NCBI GenBank assembly: GCA_009697485.1 | Contig: SICY01000026.1 | Location: forward strand, 1-8,491 | DNA from: Nitrosarchaeum sp. | Lineage (GTDB): Archaea; Thermoproteota; Nitrososphaeria; Nitrososphaerales; Nitrosopumilaceae | Direction: 5' to 3' | Length of the DNA stretch: 8,491 bases | Shown: in pieces, positions 1-5,062 of the stretch | How positions within the stretch are numbered: the first letter of the stretch is position 1 | How the letters are laid out: every line of letters starts with the position of its first letter | The notes under the pieces: generated by a model | The model's input: only the letters and a program-made list of their open reading frames with translations | The model's database searches: none | Told to the model about the DNA's origin: nothing | Position numbers and translations under genes: made by a program

Positions 1-128
1 TTATTTTAAAACTTAACATATTGTTTCTAACTTTTTTATTGTAGATAAGACTTGGTTAATTATTTACAATAATTCCTTACGCTAATCGTAATGAATATCT
101 ATAAAATGAAAAGGAAAAGTTGGATTGT
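1..128. other. AT-rich region downstream of amoB, no gene seen
   Basis: No open frame of useful length is visible on either strand. On the minus strand, just after the amoB stop, lies a pyrimidine-rich tract (101-118) that probably ends amoB transcription. Further out is a perfect 7-bp inverted repeat (AATTATT at 58-64, AATAATT at 68-74, 3-nt loop), which could form a weak hairpin in transcripts from either side. The rest is low-complexity AT-rich DNA. Confidence 0.6.
101..124 (-). terminator. T-rich terminator of amoB
   Basis: Read on the minus strand, this begins 5 nt past the amoB stop and contains CCAAC followed by the T-rich CCTTTTCATTTTAT. Archaeal RNA polymerase commonly terminates on such T-rich stretches. 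The same 14-nt block, also preceded by CCAA, follows amoA at 2757-2770, which supports a conserved 3'-end signal. No hairpin precedes it. Confidence 0.55.
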
Positions 129-698
<570 letters not shown>

Positions 699-730
699 AG
701 TCCTAATATCCTGAATCATAATACACATTG

Positions 731-742
731 TTATATATTTTA
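731..742 (-). promoter_or_regulatory. TATA box of amoB
   Basis: On the minus strand this reads TAAAATATATAA, a strong archaeal TATA element centred about 38 nt before the amoB ATG. It predicts an RNA start near 710 and a leader of about 12 nt. Unlike its amo neighbours, amoB would therefore not be strictly leaderless. Confidence 0.6.
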
Positions 743-817
743 CCTTGATAGAGAGGATCGATACGCTGTAGATATGTTTATCATCAATGATTAGCATTGA
801 AATTTAAAAAAATATGA

Positions 818-830
818 TGAAATTATTTCA
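818..830. promoter_or_regulatory. Palindrome in the amoB/amoC divergent region
   Basis: TGAAAT-T-ATTTCA is a perfect 6-bp inverted repeat with a 1-nt centre, lying between the two divergent promoters. Its symmetry and place suit an operator for a dimeric regulator. The sequence is AT-rich, so chance is a real alternative. Confidence 0.25.
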
Positions 831-886
831 AATTAGTTTGTTTTTTATATGAAATATTATGTTATTTTATTGTATATTTTATTAGA

Positions 887-900
887 AATTTTATAAAATT
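887..900. promoter_or_regulatory. 14-bp palindrome just upstream of the amoC TATA boxes
   Basis: AATTTTATAAAATT is a perfect palindrome that ends as the first amoC TATA repeat begins. It could bind a regulator or serve as an extra TATA-like element. Because it contains only A and T, the evidence is limited to symmetry and position. Confidence 0.25.
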
Positions 901-929
901 GCTTTATATTAAAACACTTGCTTTATATT
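899..929 (+). promoter_or_regulatory. Tandem duplicated TATA boxes of amoC
   Basis: The 12-mer TTGCTTTATATT occurs twice, at 899-910 and 918-929, exactly 19 nt apart. The second copy is centred about 26 nt before the amoC ATG, so it would give a leaderless mRNA starting at or next to the ATG. The first copy would start RNA near 932 with a leader of about 19 nt. This looks like a duplicated core promoter. Confidence 0.55.
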
Positions 930-950
930 CAGAATTACACGATAGTCATC

Positions 951-1514
951 ATGGCACAGATGCCCGCATTAATCCCAAAAGAAGTTGAGATTCAGAGACT
1001 AAAGAAAATCTGGCTCATCGTCATTGCTATGGGATCCACTGCAGCATCAGTCGAAGTAGACAACTTCGTTGATGGTTCTTTACATCAGACATCTATCAGA
1101 GATAGTGCATTTACACCAGCACACTGGTGGCTATATTCCCACTTCATAACATTACCACTTGGATGGGCAGCAGCAGCAATCTATGATAGAAAAGTACCAG
1201 TACTCAGAGGTCCAAATAACTCAATTAACACTGGATTGAAGATGACCATTCTTGGTTACCTTGCAACCATGTTTACAATTGGAGTCAATGAGATGTGGCA
1301 CTTCTGGTTTGTAGAGGAAATCTTTGCAGTACCAAATCACTGGATGTTTAACATGGGTGTCGTAGTGGCATTCATGGGAGCACTTGCATACGTAGTCAGA
1401 GTATATGCTCGACTCGTAGAACTAGGTGCAGAAACTCCAGGTGAGAATCCGTACGTTGCAGAGATGTACAAGATGGCTTTAGAAGGCAAATTGTACAGCA
1501 GAGCAATTCCATAG
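951..1514 (+). CDS. amoC: Archaeal ammonia monooxygenase subunit C
   Basis: AmoC is an integral membrane subunit of ammonia monooxygenase and is thought to carry a copper site in the membrane. The 187-residue product begins MAQMPALIPKEVE and has several hydrophobic helices (about 20-36, 58-78, 96-114, 131-152). Candidate copper ligands are Asp51, His58 and His64 in the DSAFTPAHWWLYSH stretch, and an Asn113-x3-His117-x12-His130 pattern, close in spacing to the Asn-His-His Cu(D) site of methane monooxygenase PmoC. The ATG at 951 was chosen over an in-frame TTG at 918 because the second TATA repeat places the RNA start at this ATG and known archaeal AmoC begins here. It is divergent from amoB and separated from amoX by 114 nt holding a terminator-like signal. 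Confidence 0.96.
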   Translation: MAQMPALIPKEVEIQRLKKIWLIVIAMGSTAASVEVDNFVDGSLHQTSIRDSAFTPAHWWLYSHFITLPLGWAAAAIYDRKVPVLRGPNNSINTGLKMTILGYLATMFTIGVNEMWHFWFVEEIFAVPNHWMFNMGVVVAFMGALAYVVRVYARLVELGAETPGENPYVAEMYKMALEGKLYSRAIP

Positions 1515-1520
1515 ACACAA

Positions 1521-1556
1521 GTGCAAAAAGCACAATTTTTTCTCTTTTATTATTTT
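1521..1556 (+). terminator. Hairpin plus T-rich terminator of amoC
   Basis: A short inverted repeat, GTGC-AAAAA-GCAC (1521-1533), is followed by a long T-rich tract with a T6 run (about 1536-1541) and more T-rich sequence to about 1556. The 4-bp stem is weak, so the T tract is probably the working archaeal signal. It separates amoC from amoX. Confidence 0.5.
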
Positions 1557-1596
1557 AAGTATCGAAGATCGTACTGGGTCAATCGTTTAAGAAAGA

Positions 1597-1604
1597 CTTA
1601 AAAG
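1597..1604 (+). promoter_or_regulatory. TATA box of amoX
   Basis: CTTAAAAG is centred about 28 nt upstream of the amoX ATG and predicts an almost leaderless transcript. It suggests amoX can be transcribed apart from amoC. Confidence 0.45.
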
Positions 1605-1628
1605 GATTCTGAATCGTATAAATCCAGA

Positions 1629-1991
1629 ATGACTCTTCCGAAAGGATTTGGTTCAAGTGGCGCAGGTGGCGCATCTAGCTCTGATGTAGAGCGAATGATT
1701 GGTAGACGTGTCGAAAATATGACCGGTATGATCACTCTATCTTACATTGCAGCTTGGTTAGCAACTTTTGGTGGTACTGCAGCAGGATATTTCTATTATC
1801 CTTGGGCATATCCAACAAACAGTGGTCATTATGCGTTCATTGTTCTGACAATTATTGAAGCGATTGGTTACCTCTTCTGTGTTAAAGTTATGGAAGAAGG
1901 CTCTAAGAAAAACAGCAACGGTATAATTGCTGCAGTTATTGGGGCAACTGCCGTAGGCACTGTAATCATATCACTATATGTCGGATTTTAG
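1629..1991 (+). CDS. amoX: Archaeal AMO-associated membrane subunit AmoX
   Basis: This is the small conserved membrane protein found beside amoA in ammonia-oxidising archaea and absent from bacterial amo operons. It has been reported as a subunit of the archaeal AMO complex; its exact role is not known. The 120-residue product has a Gly/Ser-rich N-terminal tail (about 6-18, GFGSSGAGGASSS), a short charged stretch (20-30) and three hydrophobic helices at about 33-55, 66-88 and 98-118. No copper-ligand cluster is evident, which suits a structural or assembly role. The ATG at 1629 sits 28 nt after a TATA box and yields the expected family start MTLPKG. It lies between amoC and amoA, each of which has its own promoter. 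Confidence 0.92.
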   Translation: MTLPKGFGSSGAGGASSSDVERMIGRRVENMTGMITLSYIAAWLATFGGTAAGYFYYPWAYPTNSGHYAFIVLTIIEAIGYLFCVKVMEEGSKKNSNGIIAAVIGATAVGTVIISLYVGF

Positions 1992-2034
1992 AAGGAAACT
2001 CCTTCAGACATCTTCTTTTTACTTTATTTTAATA
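1991..2034 (+). terminator. Hairpin plus T-rich terminator of amoX
   Basis: A perfect 6-bp inverted repeat, GAAGGA-AAC-TCCTTC (1991-2005), begins at the last base of the amoX stop codon. It is followed by the T-rich run TCTTCTTTTTACTTTATTTT. The layout resembles a bacterial intrinsic terminator but also meets the archaeal T-tract rule. Confidence 0.55.
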
Positions 2035-2066
2035 AAAAAACAACGATCTTCATCACACTCTAAAAT

Positions 2067-2074
2067 TTTATATA
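2067..2074 (+). promoter_or_regulatory. TATA box of amoA
   Basis: TTTATATA is centred about 27 nt before the amoA ATG, predicting a leaderless mRNA. No Shine-Dalgarno-like sequence precedes the start, in keeping with this. Confidence 0.65.
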
Positions 2075-2097
2075 CCGACCGTTTTATCTAGTTGATA

Positions 2098-2748
2098 ATG
2101 GTCTGGCTAAGACGATGTACTCACTACTTATTCATAGTAGTAGTTGCAGTTAACTCAACACTGTTAACAATTAATGCAGGTGACTACATTTTCTATACTG
2201 ACTGGGCTTGGACTTCGTTCACGGTATTTTCAATATCGCAAACGTTGATGCTTTGCGTAGGTGCAACATATTACCTGACATTTACAGGTGTTCCAGGAAC
2301 AGCAACGTATTACGCCCTAATTATGACAGTATACACATGGATAGCAAAAGGCGCATGGTTTGCACTTGGTTATCCATATGACTTCATTGTAACACCAATT
2401 TGGTTACCATCAGCAATGTTGCTTGATTTGGCCTATTGGGCGACAAAGAAGAACAAGCACTCCTTGATACTGTTTGGCGGAGTACTGGTAGGAATGTCTT
2501 TACCGTTATTCAACATGGTAAACCTGATAACAGTAGCAGACCCACTAGAAACGGCATTCAAATACCCAAGACCAACATTGCCACCATACATGACACCAAT
2601 AGAACCTCAAGTAGGTAAATTCTATAACAGTCCAGTAGCACTGGGTGCAGGTGCGGGTGCAGTTTTATCAGTTACGTTTACAGCATTAGGTTGTAAGCTA
2701 AACACTTGGACATACAGATGGATGGCCGCTTGGTCAAAGTGGGACTAA
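2098..2748 (+). CDS. amoA: Archaeal ammonia monooxygenase subunit A
   Basis: AmoA is the integral membrane subunit whose gene is the standard marker for ammonia-oxidising archaea. The 216-residue product begins MVWLRRCTHYLF and ends YRWMAAWSKWD, both diagnostic of archaeal AmoA. Hydrophobic helices are seen at about 9-27, 42-62, 70-91, 98-115, 122-143 and 180-198. Positions 2709-2728 match the widely used archaeal amoA reverse primer site exactly. The ATG at 2098 was preferred to an in-frame TTG two codons earlier (2092) because it is the family start and lies 27 nt after the TATA box. The close match to Nitrosopumilus-type AmoA places the organism in group I.1a. The gene is followed by a T-rich terminator, so the cluster ends here. 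Confidence 0.98.
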   Translation: MVWLRRCTHYLFIVVVAVNSTLLTINAGDYIFYTDWAWTSFTVFSISQTLMLCVGATYYLTFTGVPGTATYYALIMTVYTWIAKGAWFALGYPYDFIVTPIWLPSAMLLDLAYWATKKNKHSLILFGGVLVGMSLPLFNMVNLITVADPLETAFKYPRPTLPPYMTPIEPQVGKFYNSPVALGAGAGAVLSVTFTALGCKLNTWTYRWMAAWSKWD

Positions 2749-2751
2749 AAC

Positions 2752-2796
2752 TCCAACCTTTTCATTTTATTATTTTATGATTAGATTATTCTAATC
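2752..2796 (+). terminator. T-rich terminator and hairpin downstream of amoA
   Basis: TCCAACCTTTTCATTTTAT (2752-2770) plus further T-rich sequence follows the amoA stop. The core CCTTTTCATTTTAT is identical to the tract after amoB. Next comes a perfect 7-bp inverted repeat, GATTAGA-TTAT-TCTAATC (2779-2796). Here the hairpin lies after the T tract, unlike a bacterial terminator, so it may protect the 3' end or be incidental. Confidence 0.5.
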
Positions 2797-2879
2797 TCAA
2801 AATTTGATTAAAAAATATTGTACATGTTGTGATCTTTTGTTGCCTATTTTGACAATATGCGATATCTTGATGATTACAT

Positions 2880-3740
2880 GTGAAGCAACAATACGACCAG
2901 ATTTTAGTTACCCCAAAACCCTTTGTAAAATGGGCTGGAGGAAAACGACAGTTAATTCCAATATTGAATCAAAATCTTCCAGAGTCTTTTGGTACATACT
3001 ATGAGCCATTTCTTGGTGGCGGTGCTTTACTATTTCATATACTTACAGACAAAAATGGTCAAAAATGCAGTATTTCTGATTTAAACTCTGATCTTGTATT
3101 GGCATATACTACAATTAGAGATAGAGTCGATTCCCTGATTACTTCTCTAAAGAATCATGAAAAAAATTATCAAAAAGATTCCGAGTCATACTATTACTCT
3201 ATTCGCGAAAGTAATCCAAGAAGCGAAATTGAAAAAACATCTAGATTGATCTTCTTGAATAGAACTTGCTTTAATGGACTATACCGTGTAAACAGTAAAG
3301 GAAAATTTAACGTCCCTTTAGGAAAGTACTCTAATCCAAATATAGTAAATGAAGAAAATCTTTACGCTGTAAGTAATATCTTACAATCAGGTAGAATTTC
3401 CATCAAATGTAGAGATTTTGAGGCAGTTCTAAGAGATGCCAAAAAAGGAGATTTGATATATTTTGATCCTCCATACCAACCAACAAGTGCCACTGCAAAT
3501 TTCACAAGCTATACCAACAAAGATTTTACATATGATGATCTGACAAGACTAGCAGAACTTTGTTTGAAATTAGATTCTCGAGGTTGTAATGTATTATTGT
3601 CAAATTCTGATTCAAAAGAAGTTGCAGATATCTTTGCCAAGAACACATGGAAAATAACCAGAATAGAGGCAAACAGATCGATTAATTCCAACTCTAAAAA
3701 AAGAACTGGTCACTATGAGCTTTTAATAAAAAATTATTAA
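2880..3740 (+). CDS. dam: Dam-type DNA adenine-N6 methyltransferase
   Basis: This is a D12-class methyltransferase that transfers a methyl group from S-adenosylmethionine to adenine N6. The 286-residue product has SAM-binding motif X PFVKWAGGKRQL (14-25), motif I EPFLGGGAL (42-50), the Dam-family stretch YRVNSKGKFNVPLGKY (135-150), the catalytic DPPY (196-199), SNSD (241-244) and the closing RTGHYELLIKNY. All expected motifs are present and the length is normal. The family suggests GATC as target; this is inference. GTG at 2880 is the only suitable start: a stop lies three codons upstream in frame and motif X begins by residue 14. A weak TATA-like CAATAT near 2853 would fit. No restriction enzyme is next to it, so it may be solitary. 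Its stop codon directly touches tRNA-Thr. Confidence 0.93.
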   Translation: MKQQYDQILVTPKPFVKWAGGKRQLIPILNQNLPESFGTYYEPFLGGGALLFHILTDKNGQKCSISDLNSDLVLAYTTIRDRVDSLITSLKNHEKNYQKDSESYYYSIRESNPRSEIEKTSRLIFLNRTCFNGLYRVNSKGKFNVPLGKYSNPNIVNEENLYAVSNILQSGRISIKCRDFEAVLRDAKKGDLIYFDPPYQPTSATANFTSYTNKDFTYDDLTRLAELCLKLDSRGCNVLLSNSDSKEVADIFAKNTWKITRIEANRSINSNSKKRTGHYELLIKNY

Positions 3741-3814
3741 AGCTCCGAACGGGATCTGAACCCGCGACCTTTACCTTACCAAGGTAACGCTCTACCAGGC
3801 TGAGCTATCGAAGC
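3741..3814 (-). tRNA. tRNA-Thr(GGT)
   Basis: The minus strand folds into a full cloverleaf of 74 nt: acceptor GCTTCGA/TCGGAGC, D arm GCTC...GAGC, anticodon stem TTACC/GGTAA with loop TTGGTAA (anticodon GGT, reading ACC and ACU), and T arm GCGGG-TTCAGAT-CCCGT. The discriminator base is U and CCA is not encoded. There is no intron. A TATA-like ATTATAAGG on the minus strand (3837-3845) lies about 27 nt upstream. Its 3' end directly abuts the stop codon of the convergent methylase gene. Confidence 0.95.
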
Positions 3815-3875
3815 ACGAATTTTAGCAATTTAAAATCCTTATAATTCTTGATTATGGCTCCAAAATCTCTAAACT

Positions 3876-3884
3876 GTTAAATTT
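3876..3884 (+). promoter_or_regulatory. TATA box of tRNA-Leu
   Basis: GTTAAATTT is centred about 26 nt before the first base of the tRNA-Leu gene, the usual archaeal spacing. The 91-nt gap between the divergent tRNA-Thr and tRNA-Leu genes thus holds one promoter facing each way. Confidence 0.5.
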
Positions 3885-3931
3885 CACACAAATTTCTAGA
3901 CTTTTGGAGGAGTAATCAAGCCTGGCCAAAG

Positions 3932-3952
3932 TAAGCACTTGTGCTTTTGGAC
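3932..3952 (+). other. Non-canonical tRNA-Leu intron in the D arm (21 nt)
   Basis: Exon CCAA (3926-3929) pairs with intron TTGG (3947-3950) as the central helix of a bulge-helix-bulge. The bulges AGT and ACA flank it, and an inner stem AAGCA-CTTG-TGCTT (3933-3946) closes the intron. Cuts after AG and after AC restore a proper D stem, placing the intron between tRNA positions 23 and 24. The outer exon helix is poor, so this would be a relaxed motif. Confidence 0.75.
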
Positions 3953-3966
3953 ATGCAGGACTTAAG

Positions 3967-3982
3967 ATCATAAAAATGGGTG
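3967..3982 (+). other. Canonical tRNA-Leu anticodon-loop intron (16 nt)
   Basis: The anticodon stem CAGGA/TCCTG is the outer helix. Exon CTTA pairs with intron TGGG (C-G, two T-G, A-T) as the central 4-bp helix, with 3-nt bulges AGA and TGA. Cuts after AG and TG remove 16 nt between positions 37 and 38, the standard archaeal site. Confidence 0.88.
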
Positions 3983-4034
3983 ATCCTGTCTTTCAGGAGT
4001 TCGTGGGTTCAAATCCCACCTCCTCCACTGCTCT

Positions 4035-4421
4035 TTATTTTGGATGTTTTATTCCTCTAGAATTCAAAATTTCGTATACATCAGGAAGTGAAAATACAAA
4101 TCCAATGTGAACACAATCTTTTTCTTCACACAGCTGACAGAACAATTCTCCTTTTTGTACTGCAACTTCTGCAATTCTGTTTTTGATATTATCTTTTAGA
4201 ATAACACGATCATCATCTACGGAAATTTTTTCAATCTTTGGAGCATATCTTGCAAAGGTCTTGTCCTTTTGCATCATCTCTTCTAACATGTAAGTTACAT
4301 AACCTGAAAAACTATTGACACCTTTCATTGCAAGGTTATCTTTATTTTTTTGATATACGTCTTGGAATTTATCATAAACCGTTTCTGCAACAGTTATTGA
4401 TTTGAATCCAGCTTTCGGCAA
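4035..4421 (-). CDS. Ribbon-helix-helix-like protein with C-terminal Cys/His cluster
   Basis: I do not know a named function; this looks like a small archaeal DNA-binding regulator. From the TTG at 4421 the product has 128 residues. Residues 5-50 (GFKSITVAETVYDKF ... FSGYVTYMLEEMM) have the strand-helix-helix pattern of ribbon-helix-helix proteins. Residues 95-105 carry C-x2-C-x4-C-x-H (CQLCEEKDCVH), a likely zinc site. An open frame extends to a TTG at 4454, but a TATA box at 4455-4463 would start RNA near 4434, so only the TTG at 4421 can serve; it gives the start PKAGFKSITV. An in-frame ATG only comes later, inside the first domain. The gene converges on tRNA-Leu with a 7-nt gap. Confidence 0.75.
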   Translation of the reverse strand: MPKAGFKSITVAETVYDKFQDVYQKNKDNLAMKGVNSFSGYVTYMLEEMMQKDKTFARYAPKIEKISVDDDRVILKDNIKNRIAEVAVQKGELFCQLCEEKDCVHIGFVFSLPDVYEILNSRGIKHPK

Positions 4422-4454
4422 TTTACTTTCCCTTACCGTACAATAAAGTACCAA

Positions 4455-4463
4455 GTATATAAG
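4455..4463 (-). promoter_or_regulatory. TATA box that fixes the start of the 4035-4421 gene
   Basis: The minus strand reads CTTATATAC. Transcription about 25 nt downstream, near 4434, falls after the upstream TTG at 4454 and before the TTG at 4421. The leader holds GGTAAGGGAAAG, a possible weak ribosome site. Confidence 0.5.
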
Positions 4464-4536
4464 ATTTTACAGCACCGGTACTGTTGTGTTGGTGGTTGAT
4501 AATTATCCCTGTTGCCTGTCGGTTGATTATAGACTA

Positions 4537-4547
4537 GTTAATTAATT
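4537..4547 (+). promoter_or_regulatory. TATA box of the CDGSH gene
   Basis: GTTAATTAATT is centred about 25 nt before the ATG at 4567, implying a leaderless transcript. The rest of the 4464-4566 gap holds two GGTTGAT copies (near 4492 and 4521) but no clear further structure. Confidence 0.4.
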
Positions 4548-4566
4548 CTCAATGATTCTATAAGAT

Positions 4567-4933
4567 ATGGCAATGCCAAGTATTACCTCAAAGTCAAGGT
4601 TTGGAAAAATAACCCGAAAAGAGTTAGGCATACTTTTCATAACATTATTTGCGGGAATTGCTTTTTCATTAGGGATAGTATTACGTGAATCCTCTAATGA
4701 AATGTATTTTATTGCCGTGTTATTGGCATCTGTTTTTTTACATCTGTGTAGTTCTAATCAGATCAAAGTCTGCAAATGATGTACAAATAGAAATTGATGG
4801 ATTAAAAGAGCGTATAGAACACCTTGTAAATCCAACTGGTATGAATGATGAAGATGATACAATACGTGCATGTGGTTGTCAGCATTCAAAGAACAGACCG
4901 TATTGCGATGACACTCACAAGTCTCTAAAATAA
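4567..4933 (+). pseudogene. Membrane-anchored CDGSH iron-sulfur protein, frameshifted
   Basis: Two overlapping frames together encode one protein. The first (4567-4779) starts MAMPSITSKSRFGK and has a hydrophobic helix at about 20-40 and the start of a second at 46. The second frame, open across 4685-4933, continues the second helix (YICVVLI), then a charged linker (DGLKERIEHL) and ends with C-x-C-x2-S-x3-P-x-C-D-D-T-H (4871-4918), the Cys3-His ligand set of CDGSH [2Fe-2S] domains. Removing one T from the T7 run at 4733-4739 joins them into a 121-residue protein with two N-terminal helices and a C-terminal CDGSH motif, an order like mitoNEET. The cause may be a true mutation, ribosomal or polymerase slippage, or a sequencing error; both halves are otherwise intact. 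The likely role is redox or iron-sulfur transfer at the membrane, by family only. Confidence 0.8.
4733..4739 (+). other. T7 homopolymer at the frameshift point
   Basis: Seven T residues sit exactly where the reading frame must change to connect the membrane and CDGSH halves. A T6 tract would restore one continuous frame. Homopolymers are hotspots for replication slippage, transcriptional slippage and read errors. Confidence 0.75.
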
Positions 4934-4977
4934 CTCATCACTCTTTTGAGACACAGACAGTAACCAAGAATTTTATC

Positions 4978-5050
4978 TTAAGGTAATCATATCATTTTGT
5001 AAAATAATATGTTGGCATAAATGGAAATTAGTCTTTATACAATACCTTAA
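4978..5050. repeat. Inverted repeat TTAAGGTA / TACCTTAA before the wHTH gene
   Basis: TTAAGGTA (4978-4985) and its exact complement TACCTTAA (5043-5050) lie 57 nt apart in the promoter region of the winged-helix gene. The second copy is just downstream of the TATA box. They could be operator half-sites for autoregulation. An 8-bp match may also be chance. Confidence 0.25.
5033..5040 (+). promoter_or_regulatory. TATA box of the wHTH regulator gene
   Basis: CTTTATAC is centred about 26 nt before the ATG at 5063, which predicts a leaderless mRNA. A GGAG (5055-5058) precedes the ATG by 4 nt but would lie outside such a transcript. Confidence 0.5.
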
Positions 5051-5062
5051 CTCTGGAGCAAT

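Larger units (their letters stand above)
3906..4027 (+). tRNA. tRNA-Leu(TAA) with two introns
   Basis: Acceptor arms GGAGGAG (3906-3912) and CTCCTCC (4020-4026), T arm GTGGG-TTCAAAT-CCCAC (4003-4019) and a 14-nt class II variable arm (3989-4002) frame a leucine tRNA with discriminator A4027. The anticodon arm CAGGA-CTTAAGA-TCCTG is interrupted, and so is the D arm. Removing 3932-3952 and 3967-3982 leaves an 85-nt cloverleaf with D stem ATC/GAT and anticodon TAA (leucine UUA). Without both removals the D and anticodon arms cannot form. CCA is not encoded. The 3' end lies 7 nt from the convergent gene ending at 4035. The Leu(TAA) assignment is firm; the D-arm intron edges are inferred from base pairing. 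Confidence 0.92.

Noticed and set aside
699..797. N-terminal extension of amoB up to 797
   Set aside because: It lies across and upstream of the TATA box, is not AmoB-like, and the ATG at 698 gives the usual archaeal AmoB start.
2436..2618. Open frame within amoA in another frame
   Set aside because: It overlaps strongly conserved AmoA codons and shows no protein-like pattern.
2804..3004. Short open frame overlapping the start of the methylase
   Set aside because: The overlapping frame encodes the methylase motif X region; this one has no motif and only a weak upstream signal.
3509..3691. Antisense open frame in the methylase
   Set aside because: It is complementary to the conserved C-terminal part of the methylase and resembles nothing known.
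3741..3814. Attachment site or integrated element at tRNA-Thr
   Set aside because: No direct repeat of the tRNA 3' end and no integrase are visible in the window, so only adjacency remains.
4492..4527. Two GGTTGAT copies as a regulatory repeat
   Set aside because: They are only 7 nt long, with unrelated surroundings; chance is likely.
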